A DNA stretch of 58,448 nucleotides from an uncultured Ruminococcus sp. GTDB lineage: Bacteria; Bacillota; Clostridia; Oscillospirales; Ruminococcaceae. The position numbers were made by a program, and so were the translations under genes. Each line of letters opens with the position of its first letter. Position 1 is the first letter of the stretch. The stretch spans positions 1 through 58,448 of the forward strand of contig CALESG010000136.1 of assembly GCA_937907215.1 (NCBI GenBank), read 5' to 3'. The notes under the pieces are model-generated. The model was not told the DNA's origin, made no database searches, and saw nothing but the letters and a program-made list of their open reading frames with translations. Shown in pieces: positions 43,192 to 50,776 of the stretch.

Positions 43192-44264
43192 GCAAAGCAA
43201 TGATAGCAATGAGTGGTGGTGTGGACAGTTCTGTATCTGCTGCACTTATGCTTAAAGCTGGTTATGACTGCATAGGCGTTACAATGAAGCTATATTCAAA
43301 ACCTGATAATATGGAAAATGATGTGATAGGAAAGACATGCTGTTCTCTTGATGATGTTGAGGACGCACGAGCAGTTGCACAAAAGCTTGGAATGCCGTAT
43401 TATGTGTTTAACTTTCAGGATGATTTTTCAGAGCAGGTAATAGCTCGATTTATAGATACTTATGAAAATGGCGGCACGCCTAATCCATGTATTGATTGCA
43501 ATAGATATTTAAAATTTGATCGACTTTATAACAGAGCAAAAACACTTGGCTGTGATAAGATAGTTACGGGTCATTATGCACGTGTAGAAAGACGTGATGA
43601 CGGACGGTATTTGCTGAAAAAGGCAAGGAATATTGCAAAAGATCAAAGCTATGTGCTTTATTTTTTGAATCAAGAGCAGTTGTCGCATATTTGTTTTCCA
43701 TTGGGAGAATATGAAAGCAAAGATGAGATAAGACGCATTGCAGAAGAATATGGCTTTGTGAATGCTCATAAGGGTGACAGTCAGGACATATGTTTTGTAC
43801 CGGATGGTGACTATGTAAGCTTTATTGAAAACTATACAGGACGACACTATCCATGCGGTAATTACTGCGACAGAAACGGTAATGTCTTAGGTAAGCATAG
43901 TGGTGTTATAGGATATACTATAGGTCAGAGAAAGGGTTTAGGTATTGCACTGGGAAAGCCTATGTATGTATGCGGAAAAGATGTTTGTACAAACACAGTT
44001 TATCTTGGTGAGAATGAAGAGCTTTTTTCAAAAGAGCTTAAAGCAACAAATGTCAACTTTATTCCATTTGACAATATAGAAGGAAGCATGAAGTTTTGTG
44101 CCAAGATTCGATATAACCAGAAAGAGCAGCCCTGTACAGTTACTCAAATAAATGAGAATACAATAAAAATAATATTCGACCAGCCGCAAAGAGCTATCAC
44201 AAAAGGACAAGCTGTAGTGCTTTATGATGGTGATTTAGTTGTAGGCGGCGGAGTAATAGTTTAA
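43188..44264 (+). CDS. mnmA: tRNA 2-thiouridylase MnmA (358 aa)
   Basis: Adds sulfur to U34 of Lys, Glu and Gln tRNAs using persulfide from IscS. PP-loop MSGGVDSSVSAA at the N-terminus, catalytic Cys in NPCIDCNRYLKF (~103) and the second in SQDICFVPDG (~202). ATGA overlap with nadA. The stop codon TAA lies in the 4-bp target sequence of the MITE-like element that abuts the gene. Confidence 0.96.
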   Translation: MSKAMIAMSGGVDSSVSAALMLKAGYDCIGVTMKLYSKPDNMENDVIGKTCCSLDDVEDARAVAQKLGMPYYVFNFQDDFSEQVIARFIDTYENGGTPNPCIDCNRYLKFDRLYNRAKTLGCDKIVTGHYARVERRDDGRYLLKKARNIAKDQSYVLYFLNQEQLSHICFPLGEYESKDEIRRIAEEYGFVNAHKGDSQDICFVPDGDYVSFIENYTGRHYPCGNYCDRNGNVLGKHSGVIGYTIGQRKGLGIALGKPMYVCGKDVCTNTVYLGENEELFSKELKATNVNFIPFDNIEGSMKFCAKIRYNQKEQPCTVTQINENTIKIIFDQPQRAITKGQAVVLYDGDLVVGGGVIV

Positions 44265-44440
44265 GGCAACACCGCACAAAGCTCGCCTGACGTCTCTGTA
44301 CGTCATCTGTTTGCATATTTCTCGCCATATTTCACAAAAAGCCTCGTGAATACACAAAGTATTCACTGCATTTTTTGTTTCATCTGACAATAAATCTGAC
44401 TGCACATCTGATGCACAGTCTTTGTGCGGTGCTGCCTTAA
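44261..44440 (+). mobile_element. MITE-like element, copy 2 (full form, 172 bp plus TTAA flanks)
   Basis: Terminal inverted repeats GGCAACACCGCACAAAG (44265-44281) and CTTTGTGCGGTGCTGCC (44420-44436) match in 16 of 17 positions. Both ends are flanked by TTAA (44261-44264 and 44437-44440), consistent with a 4-bp target duplication. Interior hairpins: GTGAATAC/GTATTCAC (44346-44366) and an imperfect palindrome at 44398-44420. No ORF of note. It lies in the mnmA 3' region and the left TTAA includes the mnmA stop. Confidence 0.85.
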
Positions 44441-44533
44441 GAACTTGTTTTAAATTTTATATAATAAAAAGACTGCCGATTAAATTTATCGACAGTCTTT
44501 TTATATTAGATGTGGTAGGCAAACAAGTTCTTA
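44438..44533. repeat. Inverted repeat flanking the mnmA/dockerin-gene terminator
   Basis: TAAGAACTTGTTT (44438-44450) and its exact complement AAACAAGTTCTTA (44521-44533) bracket the bidirectional terminator. The right arm contains the stop codon of the minus-strand gene. It may add a long outer stem to the transcript end. Confidence 0.8.
44466..44502. terminator. Bidirectional terminator between convergent genes
   Basis: AAAAAGACTGCCGAT (44466-44480) pairs with ATCGACAGTCTTTTT (44488-44502) with one mismatch. T tracts are present on both strands. Confidence 0.88.
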
Positions 44534-46756
44534 TTGTTTTACAATATCATCCCAATTAGGATTAAGCCCAGATGCTTTTTGTGCGTAATATTTTAATACA
44601 TTAGTTGCATCGATAATATCAACTTGTTTTTTATTATTGCTTGTATGAGCCAGGTAGTATGCAAATTTGTTTAGTTCTTCGTCATCTGAAAAACAAGCGT
44701 TCAGTCCGACTGCATTTTTTGAATAATAACTTAGAATTGCTATAGCATCGCTTATATCTATATTACCATCAAAGTTTACATCGCTTTTGTATAGTGAATT
44801 GTCTTCATTCATTACAATGACAGTTATACCTTTTGAACGCAGTGTTTGAATGTTATTATAGCCAAAATCAGGATAGCAGTATATAGGAACAGAGTCATTT
44901 TTTGTTGGGTATTCAATTAACTGAATAAGTTCATCCATTATGTACTCTTCTGAACATTTTGTGCCTTCTTCGAGGATAATACGGTCAAATCTTTGCTGCC
45001 AGAAGGAAGCTTTTTTTATGGTTTCATATGTTAGCTCATCACGAAGTTTCATAATATGCTGTTGTTCTGAATATTCCCATTGAGTATCGGCATTTCCCGG
45101 TTCTAAAAATGGCTTTTCTGCAATGCCCTCTGCAACAAAAGGTGTATTTGAGCAATGTGTAAGCCAATCTGTTTTGGAATATTGAGGAGCAATGAATGTT
45201 GCCTCAAATCTAAGTTTTTCTCCATATAAAACAGCATTATTAAGCCAATCAAAACTTTCTCCGCTTGTTATTGTTTCAAGATTCAGCGCAGCATTCATAA
45301 AATAGCTATCAAAGTCATTTCCAAGTGATGTTATGCCATCGCTGAATACAAGATGCCTTACATGTGGAAGATAACGATTCCACGGCATTGATTCTATACT
45401 GTCTTTTTCAGCAGTAAGTATAATTGGGGAGTCTGCTATAGTTTCATCAGCAGAGAATGTCAGAGTATTACCGTTGAATGTCCAGCTGAAACCTTTTCCA
45501 AATGTACCTGATGCATTTGAATTATCTTTATATGGATTGTCAACCAGTGTTAAAGCATAGGTCGTACCGACCGGTTCATCTGTATACATAAAGCTTGGAT
45601 AAGCCGTATCAATGAAATCAAACTGCATAAGTTTTTTGCAGATATCAAAGTGCCGAATGATAGATGATTCAGAGTGTGGTGCTGCATTTAAAAGCTTATC
45701 AAAGTATATACGGTATTCTTTTTTTCCATTTTCAAGTTCTGATACCTTTTGAATGTCTTTAATAATTATATTTTCATTTGATATAGATAAAGCATTCAGT
45801 TCTGAAAGTGAAATATCTTTTGATGATATGACAGTTACATAGTTTGTACCGTTGTTTTCAACTGTTGCTGCTGAAGTGCATGTGAAACTTTCAAGTGAGT
45901 AAACAGCTTTAACATTTTCCATAAGGTAAAGTGATGAGCTATCGCTGCATTTTACAATGATATATGGATCTGTCAGTTCGTTAAGACAATATTTTTGTTC
46001 TATAAAGCTCCAATTTGGAATATTTTCTTGAATTGCATTTAGGTCAACTTGTGCAACATCAGAAGGAAGTTTAATATTATTTAGTTCTTTATATGTTTCC
46101 GCTGTTACTGCATAAAGATCGGTGTATTCATTATTCCACAAATACATTGGATGTTCTTCTATAAATCCTCTGTAATATGTTATGAATTTAAATCCTGCTC
46201 CCGGAGTAAGTTTTGCAACAACACAATTTTCATCATTTGTTTTTAAATCATCTGTTGTTTCAGTTGTGTTCAATGTTGTTGTTATTGTCGTATTTGTTTC
46301 AGTTTCTATTTTTGTATTTGTTGCTGTAATATTAGTTTTAGCCAAATCGTTTGTGCTTTTTATTATCATTTGAGCTGAATTTATATTAACTTTTGAAGTG
46401 TCTGCTGTAGCGGTAAGTGATACATTTGATGTTGCAGCAGTTGTAGAATCAATGGATTGTTTTTGGGATGTTTCTGTTTTTGATATATTCGTTTGAGTAA
46501 AGGTTCTTTTGCTGTTTGTTGTGCTGGAATTCGTTTCAGTTTCTGTTTGAACAATAGCAATTCTGCTTGTGTCATCTGGTACAATGTTATCTGTCATATT
46601 GCTGCTCCATAGTCCAAGACTTGCTAATGCAAAAATACCAAATATTGACATAAAATATGCCCCCTTTTTTATTATTGCAGATCGTTTTTTCTTCCTTTGA
46701 AAGTATTCATCACCTCGCTTGAACACATTCTGTGCCATTTCCTCATAGCTTTTCAT
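44531..46756 (-). CDS. Transmembrane sigma-partner with extracellular LRR-like region and C-terminal dockerin (741 aa)
   Basis: A cytoplasmic segment of about 32 residues is followed by one membrane helix (~33-51), then a Ser/Thr-rich linker (~55-195, many TTT and TET runs). The middle holds beta-rich domains and a BspA-type LRR_5 stretch (LVFSDGITSLGNDF ... LNLETITSGESF). The C-terminus (~655-741) is a dockerin: DVNFDGNIDISDAIAILSYYS, a second weaker calcium loop (QVDIIDATNVLKYY) and the ending NWDDIVKQ, as in the other dockerin protein. ATG 46756 follows AGGAGGGG and overlaps the sigma gene by 14 nt, the anti-sigma position. Sigma binding is inferred. Confidence 0.8.
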   Translation of the reverse strand: MKSYEEMAQNVFKRGDEYFQRKKKRSAIIKKGAYFMSIFGIFALASLGLWSSNMTDNIVPDDTSRIAIVQTETETNSSTTNSKRTFTQTNISKTETSQKQSIDSTTAATSNVSLTATADTSKVNINSAQMIIKSTNDLAKTNITATNTKIETETNTTITTTLNTTETTDDLKTNDENCVVAKLTPGAGFKFITYYRGFIEEHPMYLWNNEYTDLYAVTAETYKELNNIKLPSDVAQVDLNAIQENIPNWSFIEQKYCLNELTDPYIIVKCSDSSSLYLMENVKAVYSLESFTCTSAATVENNGTNYVTVISSKDISLSELNALSISNENIIIKDIQKVSELENGKKEYRIYFDKLLNAAPHSESSIIRHFDICKKLMQFDFIDTAYPSFMYTDEPVGTTYALTLVDNPYKDNSNASGTFGKGFSWTFNGNTLTFSADETIADSPIILTAEKDSIESMPWNRYLPHVRHLVFSDGITSLGNDFDSYFMNAALNLETITSGESFDWLNNAVLYGEKLRFEATFIAPQYSKTDWLTHCSNTPFVAEGIAEKPFLEPGNADTQWEYSEQQHIMKLRDELTYETIKKASFWQQRFDRIILEEGTKCSEEYIMDELIQLIEYPTKNDSVPIYCYPDFGYNNIQTLRSKGITVIVMNEDNSLYKSDVNFDGNIDISDAIAILSYYSKNAVGLNACFSDDEELNKFAYYLAHTSNNKKQVDIIDATNVLKYYAQKASGLNPNWDDIVKQ

Positions 46757-47294
46757 CGTATATCCCCTCCTTTTCAAGCTCTGAACGGAGTGATTTTTTC
46801 GCTCGGTAAAGAAGATTGCCAATCTGCTTATTACTTTTTCCCATTATTTTTCCAGATTCCGTTACCGAAAAGTTTTCAATGTATATCAGATGCAGAACCT
46901 GTCTATATTCTGATTTTAAATTATGCATTGCTTTTCCCAACAGTATTTTTTGTTCTGTTTTTTCGTATGCAGTTTCAATGTCAGCAATATCCCTCATATC
47001 CTGACACTTATCGAGTGGAACTTTGGAAAATGGGTGCTTTCTGCGATGGTCAAGTGCAAGATTTCTTCCTATTGTATATAGCCATGTTTTGAAAGAGCTT
47101 TTTCCCGAAAATTTTGGTCTTTTCGTGTATAACTTAACAAAGGTGTCTTCAGTAAGGTCTTCTGCTGTAAAGATATCATTTGTAAACCTGTACAGGTACA
47201 GCATAAGTCCGTCCTTGTAATCACGGATAATGATTGTGAGGCTGTCATTATCACCTTCAAGGAATTTACGGTAGCATTCTGCTCCGTTATCCAT
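46743..47294 (-). CDS. ECF-type RNA polymerase sigma factor (183 aa)
   Basis: Region 2 (DYKDGLMLYLYRFTND, AEDLTEDTFVKLY) and region 2.4 (SFKTWLYTIGRNLALDHRRK) are well preserved; region 4 contains VLHLIYIENFSVTESGKIMGKSNKQIGNLLYRAKKSL (key part). Preceded by GGAGGTG 6 nt before ATG. Its last codons contain the ribosome site of the membrane partner, so translation of both is coupled. The gene points away from the MATE gene, with a 326-bp divergent spacer. Confidence 0.92.
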   Translation of the reverse strand: MDNGAECYRKFLEGDNDSLTIIIRDYKDGLMLYLYRFTNDIFTAEDLTEDTFVKLYTKRPKFSGKSSFKTWLYTIGRNLALDHRRKHPFSKVPLDKCQDMRDIADIETAYEKTEQKILLGKAMHNLKSEYRQVLHLIYIENFSVTESGKIMGKSNKQIGNLLYRAKKSLRSELEKEGIYDEKL

Positions 47295-47471
47295 TAAAAC
47301 ACCTCCTAAATTTTTTCTCTTTCACTTATTAGACGCAGGAAACTTTATTTTTTCTCACTCTTTTTCAAAAAAATTCCTGATATTTATTATTTTAACAAAT
47401 AACATTTTTGTGTCAATAAATAATTTTGAAATTATTACTTGTAAAAAAATAATGAAATATAAGGAAAAATC

Positions 47472-47500
47472 TTGCTATATTACATTGCAGGTGATATAAT
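47472..47500 (+). promoter_or_regulatory. SigA promoter of the MATE gene
   Basis: TTGCTA (47472-47477), 17-nt spacer, TATAAT (47495-47500). The start would be near 47507, so the palindromic element is transcribed as leader. Confidence 0.72.
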
Positions 47501-47519
47501 ATAATAATATATTTTTTAA

Positions 47520-47610
47520 TAAAGGCAATATCGCACAAAGATTGTGCGGAAAATATGCAAGTATATGACGTGCAAAGCTGTTAGGCGTTCTTTGTGCAGT
47601 ATTGCCTAAA
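47520..47610 (-). mobile_element. MITE-like element, copy 3 (83 bp plus TAAA flanks, inverted)
   Basis: Ends GGCAATATCGCACAAAG (47524-47540) and CTTTGTGCAGTATTGCC (47590-47606) are inverted repeats with two mismatches. TAAA flanks both ends (47520-47523 and 47607-47610). Its reverse complement aligns with the left part of copy 2: GCACAAAG, CGCCT, ACGTCAT and TTGCATATTT occur in the same order and spacing. The right flank touches the MATE ribosome site AAAGGAG. Confidence 0.82.
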
Positions 47611-47620
47611 AGGAGATTTT

Positions 47621-49021
47621 ATGTTTGCAAAATTTAAAGCAGCTTTTATTGGAGATAAAGCGTTTTACAATCGTGTGCTGCTGCTTGCTGTGCCAATGAT
47701 CATTCAAAATGCAATAACAAGTTTTGTAAGCTTTCTTGATAATATTATGGTCGGACAAATAGGAACAGAGCAGATGTCCGGTGTTGCCATAGTTAATCAG
47801 CTTATGTTTGTATTTAATATAGCAATTTTTGGCGGTGTATCCGGTGCAGGAATATTTGGTACGCAGTTTTTCGGACGAGGTGACTATGAAGGACAAAAAT
47901 ATGCATTTCGATTTAAAATTTATGCTGTTTCAGTCATATCTATTATAGCACTTATACTTTTCGGCTTTTTTGATAAGCAGCTTATTTCTTTATATTTAAG
48001 TGACAGCAGTTCAGTTGGTGATATAGATCTTGCATTAAAATATGGTCAGGATTATCTTTTTATTATGCTGGGTACGATCGTGCCTTTTGCAATTTGTCAG
48101 GCTTATGTAAACACTATACGTGAAACCGGTCAAACTTTTGTTCCAATGGTTGCCAGTGCGGTTGCTGTTTTGGTGAACCTTATACTTGACCTTGTACTTA
48201 TATTTGGCTTTGCAGGAATACCAGCTATGGGTGTAAAGGGTGCAGCTATTGCAACATTAGCCGCACGTGTATTGGAATGCATTATAGTTATTGTTTGGAC
48301 TCATATTCACAAGGAAAAGAATCCGTATATAAAGGGTGCATTTAGAGGACTGAGGATACCTAAGGGTATTTGCTTGAATATTCTTAAAAAGGGTACACCT
48401 CTTATACTAAATGAATTCCTATGGGCAGCAGGAATGGCAGTTATAGTTCAGTGCTATGCTGTAAGAGGACTTGAAGTCGTTGCAGCACAAAACATTTCTT
48501 CTACTATAACGAATTTATTTAATATAGTCTATATAAATCTTGGAGCGAGTATTTCAGTAATAGTCGGTCAAAGTCTTGGTGCAGGAATGCTTTCAGAGGC
48601 AAAGGAACAGGCAAGGAAAATGATCTTTTTTAGTGTAGCATGCTGCTGCGTATTTGCAGGAATAATGGCATCAGTAGGAGGCTTGTTCCCGTCAATTTAC
48701 AATACTGAAGAGAGTATACGTGAACTTGCACGAACATTTATTTTAATATCATCAATAGTAATGCCGCTTTGTGCGTTTTCACATTGTGCATATTTTACAT
48801 TGCGTTCGGGCGGAAAAACTATTATAACGTTTCTATTTGATAGTGTATATACATGGATAGTACTTATACCATTTGCATATATTCTCTCAAATTATACATC
48901 ACTTAGTATTGCGTCCGTTTTCTTCCTTGTGCAGTTTATTGAAGTAATAAAAGTTATAATTGGAGCATTTATGCTTAAAAGTGGAGTTTGGCTGCAAAAT
49001 ATAGTAGTTGAAGACTTGTGA
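47621..49021 (+). CDS. MATE-family efflux transporter (466 aa)
   Basis: Twelve-helix multidrug and toxin extrusion carrier, using a Na+ or H+ gradient at the cytoplasmic membrane. N-terminal LAVPMIIQNAITSFVSFLDNIMVGQIG and repeat halves of similar layout (second begins near residue 240, LNILKKGTPLILNEFLW) are typical. ATG 47621 follows AAAGGAG. Its substrate cannot be predicted. No regulator is adjacent, but a palindromic element occupies the leader. Confidence 0.92.
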   Translation: MFAKFKAAFIGDKAFYNRVLLLAVPMIIQNAITSFVSFLDNIMVGQIGTEQMSGVAIVNQLMFVFNIAIFGGVSGAGIFGTQFFGRGDYEGQKYAFRFKIYAVSVISIIALILFGFFDKQLISLYLSDSSSVGDIDLALKYGQDYLFIMLGTIVPFAICQAYVNTIRETGQTFVPMVASAVAVLVNLILDLVLIFGFAGIPAMGVKGAAIATLAARVLECIIVIVWTHIHKEKNPYIKGAFRGLRIPKGICLNILKKGTPLILNEFLWAAGMAVIVQCYAVRGLEVVAAQNISSTITNLFNIVYINLGASISVIVGQSLGAGMLSEAKEQARKMIFFSVACCCVFAGIMASVGGLFPSIYNTEESIRELARTFILISSIVMPLCAFSHCAYFTLRSGGKTIITFLFDSVYTWIVLIPFAYILSNYTSLSIASVFFLVQFIEVIKVIIGAFMLKSGVWLQNIVVEDL

Positions 49022-49029
49022 TAAAAAGC

Positions 49030-49058
49030 TTGACATGATTAAACTGCTGTGATATAAT
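49030..49058 (+). promoter_or_regulatory. SigA promoter of the antiporter gene
   Basis: Perfect TTGACA (49030-49035), 17-nt spacer, TATAAT (49053-49058), beginning 9 bp after the MATE stop. Confidence 0.88.
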
Positions 49059-49070
49059 GATTATATAATA

Positions 49071-49136
49071 GGAATGGAAATGAGGTTCTTCCATAGGCTT
49101 ATGCCTTAAACCGCTTAATTTAAGCTGACGACTTCT
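49071..49136 (+). promoter_or_regulatory. Fluoride (crcB-type) riboswitch aptamer
   Basis: P1: TGGAA (49075-49079) with TTCCA (49089-49093), enclosing ATGAGGTTC. A small hairpin AGGC/GCCT follows, then AAAC (49108-49111). Next is stem GCTTA/TAAGC (49113-49125), then TGACG and ACTTC. The pseudoknot pairs GAGGT (49082-49086) with ACTTC (49131-49135). This order and the conserved ATGAGG, AAAC and CTGA(T/C)G blocks match the fluoride riboswitch of known structure. It controls the downstream cation/proton antiporter through the terminator it overlaps. Confidence 0.85.
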
Positions 49137-49169
49137 GCAATTTTACGCAGGAATTGTCAGCTTTTTTTA
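49122..49169 (+). terminator. Expression platform of the fluoride riboswitch
   Basis: AAGCTGAC (49122-49129) pairs with GTCAGCTT (49156-49163), with an inner TTCTGC/GCAGGA stem, then TTTTTTT. It uses the aptamer's 3' strand and pseudoknot partner ACTTC, so ligand-bound aptamer should prevent termination. Confidence 0.85.
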
Positions 49170-49196
49170 TTTTATATATTTTTGGAGATGATTTTT

Positions 49197-50375
49197 ATGT
49201 TGGTAAGTATTGCTTTGATTATGTTGATTGGTATGTTTTTAGGTTGGCTGTCGAGAAAAATTCGCCTGCCGTCACTTGTAGGAATGATTATCACGGGAAT
49301 TATAATAGGTCCTAATGTACTTGGATTTATTGACAGTTCGATTCTTGATATTTCATCGGAACTTAGAGAAATTGCTCTTGTTATAATTCTTACACGTGCA
49401 GGCCTTGGGCTTGATGTAAACGAGCTGAAAAAAGCAGGGCGTCCGGCATTTCTTATGTGTTTTGTACCTGCTACATTTGAGATTATAGGTACAGTTATTT
49501 TTGCACCTGTGTTGTTTGGAATATCTTATCTTGAAGCTGCTCTTGCCGGTTCAGTTATTGCCGCAGTTTCACCAGCTGTAGTGGTTCCGAGAATGCTGGG
49601 GCTGATCGATGAAGGTTATGGTACTGATAAACAGATACCACAGATAATAATGGGCGGTGCATCTGCTGATGATGTTTATGTTATAGTTCTTTTTACATCA
49701 TTTCTTACGATTCTTTCAGGAGGAAGTGCATCTGCATTAGATTTTATTCAAATACCAACATCTATTTTACTTGGAATTGCTGTAGGTATCATTACGGGAT
49801 TTATTCTTGTTTTATTTTTTAAAAAATTTCATATGCGTGACAGTGCTAAAGTTATAGTGATTTTGTCTTTATCATTTTTACTTTTGGGATTTGAAGATTT
49901 ATTAGAAGATTATGTTCATATTTCCGGACTTATTGCGATTATGACTTTAGGTATGTCAATTTTTGCAATGAATAAAGAACTTTCAAAAAGGCTTTCTGCT
50001 AAATATAACAAAATATGGATCGCAGCAGAAATAATGCTGTTTGTTCTTGTAGGTGCAGCGGTAGATATAAAAAGCATTATATCATATGGTTTGACAGCAC
50101 TTATTTTACTTGTTGTTGCAATGATATTTAGAATGTCAGGCGTTTTTGTATCTCTTTTAAGAACTAAGCTGTCTATGAAGGAGAGATTGTTTTGTATGTT
50201 TGCCTATTCTCCTAAAGCTACAGTGCAGGCTGCAATAGGAGCAGTTCCGCTTGCAGCAGGATTGGAATGCGGAAAACTTATTTTAGCCGTTGCAGTACTG
50301 GCAATATTGATAACAGCTCCATTTGGCGCATTTATGATTGATTTTACTTATAAAAAGCTGCTTGTGAAAAAGTAA
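49197..50375 (+). CDS. Cation:proton antiporter, CPA1-type (392 aa)
   Basis: About 11-12 membrane helices; contains the CPA1 region ILTRAGLGLDVNELK (~65) and SPAVVVPRMLG (~128), and ADDVYVIVLF with the acidic ion site. ATG 49197 follows GGAG; the TTG at 49182 overlaps it. Fluoride riboswitches often precede CrcB or CLC-F channels and also Na+/H+ antiporter-like genes. A role in fluoride resistance is therefore suggested by its RNA, not by the protein sequence. Confidence 0.88.
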   Translation: MLVSIALIMLIGMFLGWLSRKIRLPSLVGMIITGIIIGPNVLGFIDSSILDISSELREIALVIILTRAGLGLDVNELKKAGRPAFLMCFVPATFEIIGTVIFAPVLFGISYLEAALAGSVIAAVSPAVVVPRMLGLIDEGYGTDKQIPQIIMGGASADDVYVIVLFTSFLTILSGGSASALDFIQIPTSILLGIAVGIITGFILVLFFKKFHMRDSAKVIVILSLSFLLLGFEDLLEDYVHISGLIAIMTLGMSIFAMNKELSKRLSAKYNKIWIAAEIMLFVLVGAAVDIKSIISYGLTALILLVVAMIFRMSGVFVSLLRTKLSMKERLFCMFAYSPKATVQAAIGAVPLAAGLECGKLILAVAVLAILITAPFGAFMIDFTYKKLLVKK

Positions 50376-50410
50376 AAAAAATTTATGTTGATTCATAAAA
50401 ATCAATAGGA

Positions 50411-50455
50411 AAAAGCACCTCAGTCCAAGCATTTCAATAAGACTGAGGTGCTTTT
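50411..50455. terminator. Bidirectional terminator, antiporter / XRE regulator
   Basis: Perfect 15-bp stem AAAAGCACCTCAGTC (50411-50425) with GACTGAGGTGCTTTT (50441-50455). It serves the two convergent genes. Confidence 0.92.
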
Positions 50456-50657
50456 AGTCTTTTATATAAATTAGAATATCTCCTATCTGGCAGTCAAGTG
50501 CCTCGCATATTTTTGACAGAATATAGCTGTCATAGCGTATGACTCTATTTTTGTAATAATTATCAATAGTTTGATATTTTATGTCTGTCATTTTTGATAG
50601 CTGGTATCTTGTTATTCCACGTGATTCCAGTATTTCTTTTAAAGTAAGCTTTACCAT
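50454..50657 (-). CDS. XRE-family helix-turn-helix regulator (67 aa)
   Basis: Minimal Cro/CI-type DNA-binding domain: LKEILESRGITRYQLSKMTDIKYQTIDNYYKNR (key part) with the five-helix pattern and C-terminal LSKICEALDCQIGDIL. Length is that of the HTH_26-type short regulators. It is divergent from the 58-residue ORF, with an array of TATACTTA sites between them. A weak ribosome site precedes ATG. Probable repressor of the facing gene. Confidence 0.9.
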   Translation of the reverse strand: MVKLTLKEILESRGITRYQLSKMTDIKYQTIDNYYKNRVIRYDSYILSKICEALDCQIGDILIYIKD

Positions 50658-50688
50658 AGTATTCTCATATTCTCCATAAAAATGTTTA

Positions 50689-50758
50689 TATACTTACTAT
50701 AGCGTATATACTTACTGTTGACAATTGCCATTTATATGTGTATACTTATATAAGTATA
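50689..50758. repeat. TATACTTA operator-like array between XRE gene and 58-aa ORF
   Basis: Direct copies of TATACTTA at 50689, 50707 and 50741, and an inverted copy TAAGTATA at 50751. The first two are 18 bp apart; the last two form the palindrome TATACTTATATAAGTATA (50741-50758), which overlaps the -10. These are likely binding sites for the XRE protein. Confidence 0.75.
50718..50746 (+). promoter_or_regulatory. Promoter of the 58-residue ORF
   Basis: TTGACA (50718-50723), 17-nt spacer, TATACT (50741-50746), with the operator palindrome over the -10. Confidence 0.78.
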
Positions 50759-50776
50759 TAAAAAGGAGGTGAGGTT

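Larger units (their letters stand above)
47295..47620. other. 326-bp divergent spacer between the ECF sigma gene and the MATE gene
   Basis: Very AT-rich. It holds the MATE promoter (47472-47500) and MITE-like copy 3 (47520-47610) in the MATE leader. The sigma-gene promoter must lie at 47300-47400 on the minus strand; CGTC occurs there (47328-47331 complement), as in many ECF -10 elements, but no matching -35 was found. No coding gene is supported. Confidence 0.6.
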
